This document shows, piece by piece, positions 1 through 8,617 of a stretch of DNA of 64,000 nt. Position 1 is the first letter of the stretch. Each line of letters opens with the position of its first letter. A program made the position numbers and the translations under genes. Below the pieces are notes generated by a model, which saw only the letters and a list, made by a program, of their open reading frames with translations, was not told the DNA's origin and ran no database searches. The DNA comes from an uncultured Blautia sp. Lineage in GTDB: Bacteria > Bacillota > Clostridia > Lachnospirales > Lachnospiraceae. The stretch spans positions 1-64,000 of the forward strand of contig CAMOQF010000001.1 of NCBI GenBank assembly GCA_946622645.1, in the 5' to 3' direction.

Positions 1-3000
1 TCATCCTCTTCACCGTAACGGGCCTTCAGGACCGGGTCGAAGCCGTTGGTCACACGGTTCACGTCCCCTGCCGGCTGCATCGTTTTTGAAAAGGACCATC
101 CCGAATCGTTCTGATCTGTACCTGCTGTGTTGACAGAACCGCTGTCTCCCGCGTAGCCCCCCGCAGAATAGCTGCTTCCGGAACCATAAGAGTATTTTGA
201 AGCAGACGGCTGTGTGACGGTCTTGTTCGGGGTGTACATCATATAAGCGTATAATGTGAGATCTTCATCCGGCATCTCCAGATATCGGAGATCCTCTTCG
301 TAGAACTGGGTCAGGGAATTGTTGAACCTTCCCCAGCTGTAGAAAGTATATCCCGGTATGTTGAATTGAAGATCGTAATACTGTGCCAGAGAATCTCCGG
401 GCTCCTTGTACTCCTCCCTGTAAAGCTCTGTCTGCCGGGTCAGCTTTGGATTGCCATAATATATATACAGGGTGAGTTTTCTCAAGCGTTTAAATACAGC
501 CTCTCCGGAAGAATTCATTCCGATCCCTAAGGAAGGATCCGGACTTATGAAGGAATCCCTGGTCCCGTTCCCTTTCAGGCCGGAAGTGATCGGGTGACCG
601 ACGTCTCCGCTGACTTCAATCTTAGCTTTTTCTGAAAGAGGACCTGTGACACGGATCGGGTTCCAGGTAATACTGCAGCCTGCATTGGCGGATCCGTTAA
701 AATCCGTATTTCCCATGATGACAGGTGACCCTGATATGGACAGACGTCCGCTGTATGAATATTTATGATCGACTGCACATCCTCCCTGGTCCATATTCCT
801 TGTGATAACGCCGCCGGACATGACAAAGGAACTGTCATAATATTCCATATAGACAGCGCTCCCGCTGCTCCATGAAGTGTTCCCGGAGATCTCGCCGCCG
901 GTCATCGTAAAGGATCCATGTCCTATCCAGACAGCTCCTCCCTTAGACTGGTTATATGCTCCTGTGATCTTCCCTCCGCCTTTTGAGTCCGTGATCGTCA
1001 GGTTTCCGGAATTTACTTTGAACACCATCCCGTCAACTGTTTTAGAAGACAGATTGCGCGAGATGACATGGCCGTTGAGATCGATCACCACATCCCGGTC
1101 GCATTCCAGAGCGACATCATCCTGCATTGCATATACATCGCTGTCAAGAACGATCTTGTCGCCGGCTTTTATCTTTTCCTGCAGCTGTTTCCATTCTTTC
1201 GAGACTATGGCTTTTTCAACCGGATAAAAAGCAGCATCCGAGGCCGGCATTCTCATCGTTTTCAGATCCACCTCGATCTTCCCGTTGCTTCCGTCATAGG
1301 ATGCTTCCCAGTGGTCCAGCCTGTCCTTGTCATCGAAGGGGTTCAGACCTGCATACGAAGCAAGCGGATCTCCTTCCAGCAGACTGGCTTTTTTCAGGGT
1401 TTTTGTCCCATCACCGTCTGCGTAGAAGGTGGCTTTCCGCCAGATAAAGAAGGCTGCTTCACCATTGTCTTTTTGTCTGATCACATACGACGGATCGTCG
1501 TTCATAAAGACATCGATGCTTCCCTTTCCGGATAATCCGGAGGTGATCACGGTTCTGGAAGGATCGCTCGTACCGACTTCGATCGCTGCGCCTTCTGTGA
1601 GCGGGCCGATCACCTGTATGGGACCGCACGATATGTCATAACCGGTCGTTGCGGCTCCTGCCTCTCTCGAGATATTTTCCTTTATCACCGGAGAACCGGA
1701 TATGCTGAAGCTCCCCTGTTCACAATACACAGCCCCTCCTGCGCCGGACGTGTTGCCGGTGATCAGACCGCCTTTCATGATAAAGGAAGCATCGCTGCCC
1801 TGCACACGGACAGCTCCGCCTTCTGAGCCGCGGTTGCCGGAAATCTCGCCGCTTTCCAGGGTGAACGTACCATGTTTTACAATGATACCGCTGTGAAGGC
1901 CGCCCGTGATCTTTCCCCCGCCTTTTGAATCCATGATGGTCAGACTGCCGCCATTGACAGTAAATACCGTGTCTTCCGTACCCAGGTAAGAACTTCTGTT
2001 CCGGTCGATCGTATGTCCGTTCAGGTCGATCACCACATCCGTTGTACAGGTGAGGGATCTGTTGTAAGCCTCGTCTGCGACATCCTGTGGAAGAACGATC
2101 TTTCCACCCTGGTTCATTCTCTCCTGGAGAGCCGTCCAGGTCATTCCCCACTGCGCGACAGCCGTATAATCCCGGGTGAAAGGAATGGTTTCTCCTTCCA
2201 TGTACACATGGTCTCCGACCTTCCAGCCGCCAAAGACGATTCCCTTTTTCGGCGGCGAAAACGAACACTTAGGAAATACGACCGTTTTTGCGTACAGGAA
2301 CTCGAGCGCGGGCATTTCACCGGAACCTTCTCCGGGATCGAAGGACAGACGGCATTTTCTGGGGCCGATCACAGCTTCTTTGGCGATCGTGCCTTTCGCA
2401 TCCTGAATGGTCTGTTCCATGACCATTCCATCCTCGGGAAGATAAATGGAAGTTCTTTCCTGCAGGAAGTCGAGCTTTCCATAGAAGGCTGCTGTATCTC
2501 CGGAGGCGCTTACCTTCATTCCGTCTTCCGGCTCGATCCAGTTGATGTCCATCCTGCCCGGCACATACATGCCATACTCTCCGCCCCGGCTTTCAATTGT
2601 GGCGTCCTGCAGATAAAGACTGCCAGCATAGAGGCCTCCTCGCGTCTCGCCTTCCGAAGTCAGTTTTGCGCTGGTTTCTTTGTTGGTCACTCTGAGTTTC
2701 TGGGTATAAACGCCGCACGTATAGCCGGAAGCAGTCACATAACTGTCCAGGACAGCCAGTTCATCCGATCGAAAACCATAATCTCCGCCGATTGCTTTTA
2801 CATTCGTGTAGGAAGTTTTTCTTTCTACATCGATCAGTCCGGCGTCGACCGCCGCTTTTATTTTGTTATAAGCCGTTGCCTCTAACATGGCAATGTCTGT
2901 TATATAGACTGCAGTGGACGCACGGATAGCGGAAGCACCATCGATCCTATACTGCATTCGCGCTATATCCGGAAGAGAGTCCTTCTTCAGATAGACATAC

Positions 3001-6000
3001 CGGCCGGATCTGATACCGCATCCATCTGTACCGGTGGAATGGACCGTAAGCTTTGCGGCATCCTGGACCGTAACGTCCTCTCCGGCGAAGATCCCGTTGT
3101 TTACCGCCTCGATGGAGATGTTCCCGCCGGAAATACCGGTATTGTTCCCGATCATCACAGATCCCTTGCGTGCGTAAATACCGCTGCCGGATGTGCCATC
3201 CGCACGGATCGCAAGTTCTTCCGCATCCAGCACGGTCACATCCTTATCGGCGTAAATGCCATACTCCGCAGCTTCTATGGACAGTTTTCCGCCGGCTGTC
3301 CCGGAAGCCCTGAGGGTGACAGAACCGTCCCGCACATAAATACCGTTTGCGGGATCGTTTTTTCCGCAGAGGACTGTATCTTCAAATTCGATGACCAGAT
3401 CTCGTTCATCTGCAAAGATCAGGGACTCCTGTCCAATGGAAAGCACTGCATCTTTGACCGTCCGTCTGGGGATCCCGGATACATGGGACAGCTTCAGGAC
3501 GCCTGCTGCAGGATCATAGGAGATTTTTCCGTCTCCAAGGATATCCTGGCAGTTTTCGGGCGTAACGAGCTCGTTTCCGATCCAGATGGAATAGCCATAC
3601 TTCCACTGTGCTGTCAGGGTAAGATCATTTCTGTCATCCTCGATATGCAGTGGAGTTCCTGCTTTAAGGATTCGGCCGTCCCAGCTTACCTTCCATCCGT
3701 CAAAATATCTGTTTTTGGGCGCGGTGAACGTACATGCAGGAAGGATGTAGTCCGAACCCGGATGAGCACCCGTGTTTTCCATGGTGCCGCTTCCGCCGTT
3801 CCCATCGAACGTGATGGTACAGGTACTGGTCGGAACCAGGAAGATATCCTGCATTCCCCATCCGCCGATCTGACCTGTATAGATCTCGCCTGTTTTTTTA
3901 TCGAGGAAATCACTGATAAAGACAAACGAGTTATATTCATCTTCCTTGCCTGAGTGTATATCCCACCATCTTTTGCCGATCGCAGTCTTATTTGTGGCGA
4001 TCAGGTAGTCAGACGGGTATTTGTGGCCGATGGTGATCTTGGAAACAGGATCTGCGTTTTCGCTTTTTCCATTGAATTCCCATCCGCCTATTGGGTTCAC
4101 ATACTTACTGACCGCAGTAACACGACCGCTGTAGATATAGATATCCACAGGTACTTCCATGCAGACTTTTTCAAATCCTTGTCCGATGGCGGGTGCAAAT
4201 CCTGTAGATTCTGCATATACTTTTGCTCCGTTGTCAATAGTGATCACGGTATGTTTGCCGTCTGAATCCTTGTAACCATCACAGCCGCTGCCGATACCGG
4301 CTCCGCCTTCTACTACCGTCCGGGTGGCGTCCTTTCTTTCCCGGCTTTCACGCGTAACAGCTGCAGGATCTGCGATGGCGTAAGCTTTTACGTCTCCTCC
4401 GGTGATCGTGACAGTACCTCCATGACCATAGGATCCTCCGCCAATACCGGCGCCCCTGCCATGACCATAAGCGGTCACATTGCCTCCGGTGATCCTGATA
4501 CTGCCTCCGGTACAGCTTTCTCCGCCGCCGATACCGGCAGCGTTGCTGCCGCCTTCTGCAGTCACGGTGCCGCCGTTGATCGTTATAGAAGCTCCTGTTC
4601 CATTCGTCTTGTAGACGTTCGTTTTTGTGCCATCATAGTAATTGTCATGTTTGGTGGGTACATATTCCATATATGCAGGATCTACAACAAATCTTCCGCT
4701 GCCGATACCTGCAGCGCCTTTTCCGCCTTCTGCAGTGATCTGTCCGGCGTTGATGATGATCGTTCCGCCGTTCTCTTCGGGATCGCCGCCTATGGCCGCA
4801 TAGCCATCGTCTCCGCTGGCATGCAGAATCGCGCTGCCTTTTTCCTGGCCCCAGATCGTCAGACTTCCGTTCTCTACATGGATCCCGTGTCTGGCCGTAA
4901 GGACTGCGTCATCATAAAGCACAAGATTGATTCTGCCATTCACTTCGATTCTTTTTTCAATGGTTACATTCCCTTTTACAATATAAAAACCGTCATATTT
5001 ATCATTATCCAGTTCATTGATCTCTTTATCCGCATTTTCTGCCCCGTAAAGCTCCCGGCATCCGGTCTGTGTGACTGTTTTTCCGCTCAGGTCTTTATAT
5101 ACAACGGTTTTTTCTCCGCCGCCGCAGAGTGTACAGTACACCTGATCTGAATCTTCATATCTGTGGCGGGCTTTCTCGATATAATGACAGATCTCACATT
5201 CCCGTATATGATAATCCGCGTCTTCAGGGGTGTAGGGGAATTCTTCTTCCGGCTGATCCTCCTGCACCTTTCTGGTGTATGTCTTATAACTGTGTTTTTC
5301 AGCGTTCAGCTGTGCAGCGCAGCGGGTACAGACAAAACAATGTCCGTTCTCATCCATCATGTAGCTGTCCGATAGGATATGCTCTGTACAGGTTTCCATA
5401 CGGATACAGGCTTTTCTGCAGGCGTCTGTTCTGGTATCCTCCCCTGGAAGTACGGTGACCGGGGACAGACTGTTTAAATCGGTGCCCGCTGAAACCATGA
5501 GATCTCCAAGCGTGATATCCTCGGGGGAGAAATGATTGCTGCCAATGGCAGAGATGCCTCCCTGTGCTAGGACTGTACCGCTGATAATACGTACATCACC
5601 GGCTGCACCGCCTGCGCCGCCGCCAATACCGTGGGTGCCTCCTTTGGTGTTTACAGTTCCTCCTGTTATGCTGACTGAACCGCCGGAACCACCGTTTCCG
5701 CCGCCGATACCGGCCGCATATTTTCCGCCTGTCGCTGTGATCTCGCCCTGTATGATGTTCACTTCACGTGCGGAACCACTGTTTCCGCCGCCGATACCGG
5801 CACTGTTCGTTCCGCCTGACGCGGTCACTTTTCCGCCGGATATACGGATCGCTCCGGCAGACTGGGAACCATTCCCGCCTATGCCGGCACCGTTTTCAGA
5901 CCCTGACGCGGTCACAGTACCGCCCTGAATATCCACAGCTGCGCTGCCGCCGATACCGGCGCCGTTTGTACCTCCTGCGGCATTGACTGTGCCTCTGGCG

Positions 6001-7865
6001 ATCAGCACGCAGGTATTATCGCCGGATGAGCTGCCGATGCCCGGGGCATTGCTTCCGCCCACAGCCGTCACATCGCCGCCATAGATCTCAATGGCACCGG
6101 AGCTTCCGCCGTTTTCAGAACCGATGCCGGCGGAGTCCGCTTTCCGGGAGGCATCAGAGATCAGTTTTCCGGTCTGGTCTTTCAGTCCATAGATCGTAAG
6201 GGATGCGCCCGGCATGACAGTGATCCCTTGTCCGGCCGTGAGCAGGGCATCATTTGCCAGAATGATATTCACGTTCCCGGATACAAGGACACGCCTCGGG
6301 ATCGTGATCTTTCCTGTCACGAGATACCAGGAATAGGACCAGACGTGCAGATCGGAAGTCATCTGCCGGTATACGTTTTTGCTGAGGAGCCATTCTTCCC
6401 CTTCTTTGTTGATGAACCGTACGCCTTCGCTGGATCTGGAGATCCGGACATATGGATTGTCCCGACAGGCCTGGATGCCCTGCTCGTCGTTCAGATACAC
6501 CTGCGTATTGTCTGCGTCCGTTCCTGCGTGCAGTTCGGCGCCTTCGTACAGGATAAAGCTGATCTCACCGGATCCGGCCGTTGGATCCTGTCCCGTACCG
6601 ATCGCCTGTGCGGCCTTATCAAAAGAACCTATCGTCTTTCCGGCAACAGCCGTGATCGTACCGCCGCTGATGGTCAGCGCTTCGCTGCCGGCTTTGTAAC
6701 CGCCGCCTATACCGGCTGCCTGAGATCCCCCGACTGCGGTCACATCGCCGTCTTCTATATTGATGTTGGTGCCGTCACCGAACAGCCCGCCGCCTATACC
6801 AGCCGCATATTGTCCGCCTGTTGCGGTGATCGTTCCGCCGTGGATATAGATAGGCGCGCTTGGCATACCCGTTGAACCGCCTATGCCGGCATCGCCTGCC
6901 TCACAGCTCCCTCCGGCGACAAGCCGTCCGGTACCCTCCGCCTGCACATAGATATGAAGCTCATTTGTCGAAGACCTGTTCACCTGGATCCCCTTGGGAA
7001 TCGTCAGGACAGCGCCATCCGCCAGGATCAGGTTGATCCGTTTATTGACGACGACCCTGGAATCAATGGTCACATTGCCTTCAACAACATACCAGTTGGT
7101 ATGCACGCCGCTCTTCTTGTTATTGATTTCTTTCCATTTGATCACATCCTGTTCCACGACCACACAGTCTGCAGCCGCAGCGGCTTCCTTATTTTCATTT
7201 ATATAAGGAACTCCGGATTTTATGCTGCTCACCTCCGGAAGTTCGGACGTCAGGTCCTCTTCCTCTGATTCAGATCCATCTGACAGGATCTCCTCATCCG
7301 GATCGATCTCTTCCCCGGATTCCTCTCCTGCTTCATCTGCCTCAGGATCCTCCTCCGTTGCTTCCTCCGGTATTCCGGAAGCTTCCTCAGAAGCTGCCGT
7401 ACTCTCCGGGTCCACGTTGTCCGAAGTCTGCTCTGGAACTTCCCCCTCTTCTGAGTCGTCAGACTCTCCGGTCCCGGCAGCAGAAGAATACGGCTCCTCA
7501 GTAACAGAAGTTCCGGCAGTCTCACCGGCAGTCTCAGTATTCTCTGCTGCAGGAGACTCTGCAGCCTCCGTGACAGAACTATCTGCGGTCTCCGCGGCAG
7601 AACTCTCTGCGGTCTCCGCGGCAGAACTCTCTGAAGCCTCAGCGGCAGAACTCTCTGCAACAGCAGCCTCCGGCCCGGCAGTTTGTGTTTCTGTCTCTTC
7701 TGCAAAGGAGACCGGCTGTACGCTCTCATCTGCAGCACCCGCCTCCCGGGTTTTCTCCGCATATACTGCTTCCAGGAAAGGCGCATAACTTCCTGCAGGT
7801 CCTGCCGCCAGAACCAACGACAGAACAACCGCCATGCTCCGTCTCATCCGCATGAATCTGCTCAT
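1..7865 (-). CDS. Very large secreted surface/adhesin-like protein, partial (3' end beyond left edge): signal peptide, Ser/Glu/Ala-rich region, GIGGG-type glycine repeats, InlB-like repeats, beta-solenoid segments
   Basis: ATG at 7865 (complement) preceded by AGGAAGGGGG; N-terminus MSRFMRMRRSMAVVLSLVLAAGPAGSYAPFLEAVYA; reading at 59..5 (NRVTNGFDPVLKARYGEEDE) is in the same frame (7806 nt apart). The ORF track lists no minus ORF ending at 7865, consistent with no stop before the window edge. Confidence 0.88.
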   Translation of the reverse strand, partial: MSRFMRMRRSMAVVLSLVLAAGPAGSYAPFLEAVYAEKTREAGAADESVQPVSFAEETETQTAGPEAAVAESSAAEASESSAAETAESSAAETADSSVTEAAESPAAENTETAGETAGTSVTEEPYSSAAGTGESDDSEEGEVPEQTSDNVDPESTAASEEASGIPEEATEEDPEADEAGEESGEEIDPDEEILSDGSESEEEDLTSELPEVSSIKSGVPYINENKEAAAAADCVVVEQDVIKWKEINNKKSGVHTNWYVVEGNVTIDSRVVVNKRINLILADGAVLTIPKGIQVNRSSTNELHIYVQAEGTGRLVAGGSCEAGDAGIGGSTGMPSAPIYIHGGTITATGGQYAAGIGGGLFGDGTNINIEDGDVTAVGGSQAAGIGGGYKAGSEALTISGGTITAVAGKTIGSFDKAAQAIGTGQDPTAGSGEISFILYEGAELHAGTDADNTQVYLNDEQGIQACRDNPYVRISRSSEGVRFINKEGEEWLLSKNVYRQMTSDLHVWSYSWYLVTGKITIPRRVLVSGNVNIILANDALLTAGQGITVMPGASLTIYGLKDQTGKLISDASRKADSAGIGSENGGSSGAIEIYGGDVTAVGGSNAPGIGSSSGDNTCVLIARGTVNAAGGTNGAGIGGSAAVDIQGGTVTASGSENGAGIGGNGSQSAGAIRISGGKVTASGGTNSAGIGGGNSGSAREVNIIQGEITATGGKYAAGIGGGNGGSGGSVSITGGTVNTKGGTHGIGGGAGGAAGDVRIISGTVLAQGGISAIGSNHFSPEDITLGDLMVSAGTDLNSLSPVTVLPGEDTRTDACRKACIRMETCTEHILSDSYMMDENGHCFVCTRCAAQLNAEKHSYKTYTRKVQEDQPEEEFPYTPEDADYHIRECEICHYIEKARHRYEDSDQVYCTLCGGGEKTVVYKDLSGKTVTQTGCRELYGAENADKEINELDNDKYDGFYIVKGNVTIEKRIEVNGRINLVLYDDAVLTARHGIHVENGSLTIWGQEKGSAILHASGDDGYAAIGGDPEENGGTIIINAGQITAEGGKGAAGIGSGRFVVDPAYMEYVPTKHDNYYDGTKTNVYKTNGTGASITINGGTVTAEGGSNAAGIGGGESCTGGSIRITGGNVTAYGHGRGAGIGGGSYGHGGTVTITGGDVKAYAIADPAAVTRESRERKDATRTVVEGGAGIGSGCDGYKDSDGKHTVITIDNGAKVYAESTGFAPAIGQGFEKVCMEVPVDIYIYSGRVTAVSKYVNPIGGWEFNGKSENADPVSKITIGHKYPSDYLIATNKTAIGKRWWDIHSGKEDEYNSFVFISDFLDKKTGEIYTGQIGGWGMQDIFLVPTSTCTITFDGNGGSGTMENTGAHPGSDYILPACTFTAPKNRYFDGWKVSWDGRILKAGTPLHIEDDRNDLTLTAQWKYGYSIWIGNELVTPENCQDILGDGKISYDPAAGVLKLSHVSGIPRRTVKDAVLSIGQESLIFADERDLVIEFEDTVLCGKNDPANGIYVRDGSVTLRASGTAGGKLSIEAAEYGIYADKDVTVLDAEELAIRADGTSGSGIYARKGSVMIGNNTGISGGNISIEAVNNGIFAGEDVTVQDAAKLTVHSTGTDGCGIRSGRYVYLKKDSLPDIARMQYRIDGASAIRASTAVYITDIAMLEATAYNKIKAAVDAGLIDVERKTSYTNVKAIGGDYGFRSDELAVLDSYVTASGYTCGVYTQKLRVTNKETSAKLTSEGETRGGLYAGSLYLQDATIESRGGEYGMYVPGRMDINWIEPEDGMKVSASGDTAAFYGKLDFLQERTSIYLPEDGMVMEQTIQDAKGTIAKEAVIGPRKCRLSFDPGEGSGEMPALEFLYAKTVVFPKCSFSPPKKGIVFGGWKVGDHVYMEGETIPFTRDYTAVAQWGMTWTALQERMNQGGKIVLPQDVADEAYNRSLTCTTDVVIDLNGHTIDRNRSSYLGTEDTVFTVNGGSLTIMDSKGGGKITGGLHSGIIVKHGTFTLESGEISGNRGSEGGAVRVQGSDASFIMKGGLITGNTSGAGGAVYCEQGSFSISGSPVIKENISREAGAATTGYDISCGPIQVIGPLTEGAAIEVGTSDPSRTVITSGLSGKGSIDVFMNDDPSYVIRQKDNGEAAFFIWRKATFYADGDGTKTLKKASLLEGDPLASYAGLNPFDDKDRLDHWEASYDGSNGKIEVDLKTMRMPASDAAFYPVEKAIVSKEWKQLQEKIKAGDKIVLDSDVYAMQDDVALECDRDVVIDLNGHVISRNLSSKTVDGMVFKVNSGNLTITDSKGGGKITGAYNQSKGGAVWIGHGSFTMTGGEISGNTSWSSGSAVYMEYYDSSFVMSGGVITRNMDQGGCAVDHKYSYSGRLSISGSPVIMGNTDFNGSANAGCSITWNPIRVTGPLSEKAKIEVSGDVGHPITSGLKGNGTRDSFISPDPSLGIGMNSSGEAVFKRLRKLTLYIYYGNPKLTRQTELYREEYKEPGDSLAQYYDLQFNIPGYTFYSWGRFNNSLTQFYEEDLRYLEMPDEDLTLYAYMMYTPNKTVTQPSASKYSYGSGSSYSAGGYAGDSGSVNTAGTDQNDSGWSFSKTMQPAGDVNRVTNGFDPVLKARYGEED
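7577..7660 (-). repeat. Tandem 24-bp repeat (three copies plus partial) encoding (S/D)SSAAETAE-like units in the surface protein
   Basis: aact(a/c)tctgcggtctccgcggcag at 7577-7600 and 7601-7624, diverged copy 7625-7648, partial from 7649. Confidence 0.85.
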
Positions 7866-7900
7866 ACTAATCCCCCTTCCTATGCGTCGTTTGAGTGTGC

Positions 7901-8617
7901 TTAAACCTGCTCTCCTGATTCCAGCAGCGACCGGAAAACATGCGCCTCTTCCGTCCCCTGATCGGCGTAGATCTCAAGCCGCCTGATCCGGTAGGAAAAA
8001 GGTTCAGGCTCTCTGCCGGTCACGAAAGCAAGAAAGGTGTCTGTCACTGTGTCAGGTCTTGTATAATTGGCGCTTGCAGAAGCCAGGCGGTAGAAAATAC
8101 AGTCCTCTTCCGCCCTCATCTCATAGATGAAGGGACGAATGTCCACCTGGTGCTCTCCCGTTTTGGTCGTCTTGGTGATGAAGATCTGTTTTTGCGCCAT
8201 AAAACGATCGATCAGATCGCTTAGCACGCCTTCCGGCTCTTTTCCGGAACGGAAGCGCACCCGGTAATCTGCCGCTGCAACGAGCGACATCGCGTTTCCT
8301 TTTTTCCCATCCGGGACGCAGCGTACACCGGTCACATGCAGTCCTTCCGGCATCACCTGGTCGAGCCGTTCTTTGATCTCTTCTACAGGAAGCTCCTCCG
8401 CAAGCTCCAGATCAAAGTATTCTCCTTCGCTCTCCACGCCCACGCCCAGAGGGGACGCAAATGACATGATCATGTGCGGGCTGTACCCGCCCGAAAAAGC
8501 GGCAGGAAGTTTGGCCCGCCGGACAGCCTTCTGAAAACAGCGCATCGTATCCAGATGTCCGACAAACCGCACCGGCCCTTCTTTAGAAAACCGGATCCGT
8601 ACTTTCAAAGCAGACAC
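7901..8617 (-). CDS. TIGR03936-type radical SAM-associated protein (DUF2344)
   Basis: MSALKVRIRFSKEGPVRFVGHLDTMRCFQKAVRRAKLPAAFSGGYSPH; adjacent to TIGR03960-type radical SAM gene. Confidence 0.88.
   Translation of the reverse strand: MSALKVRIRFSKEGPVRFVGHLDTMRCFQKAVRRAKLPAAFSGGYSPHMIMSFASPLGVGVESEGEYFDLELAEELPVEEIKERLDQVMPEGLHVTGVRCVPDGKKGNAMSLVAAADYRVRFRSGKEPEGVLSDLIDRFMAQKQIFITKTTKTGEHQVDIRPFIYEMRAEEDCIFYRLASASANYTRPDTVTDTFLAFVTGREPEPFSYRIRRLEIYADQGTEEAHVFRSLLESGEQV

Noticed and set aside
4390-6920. Regularly spaced repeats considered as a CRISPR-like array
   Set aside because: Repeats are imperfect, in-frame and code for GIGGG motifs; there are no conserved ~30-nt direct repeats with unique spacers and no cas genes.
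877-7268. Many plus-strand ORFs (e.g. 2013-2885, 3039-3953, 4422-5150, 6228-6875) in the left 7.9 kb
   Set aside because: They lie opposite the single long minus-strand surface-protein frame, which carries a signal peptide and coherent repeats.
7222-7788. Ser-rich 188-aa plus ORF and Arg-rich 192-aa minus ORF (7250-7828)
   Set aside because: Frame-shifted readings of the low-complexity Ser/Glu/Ala region of the surface protein.
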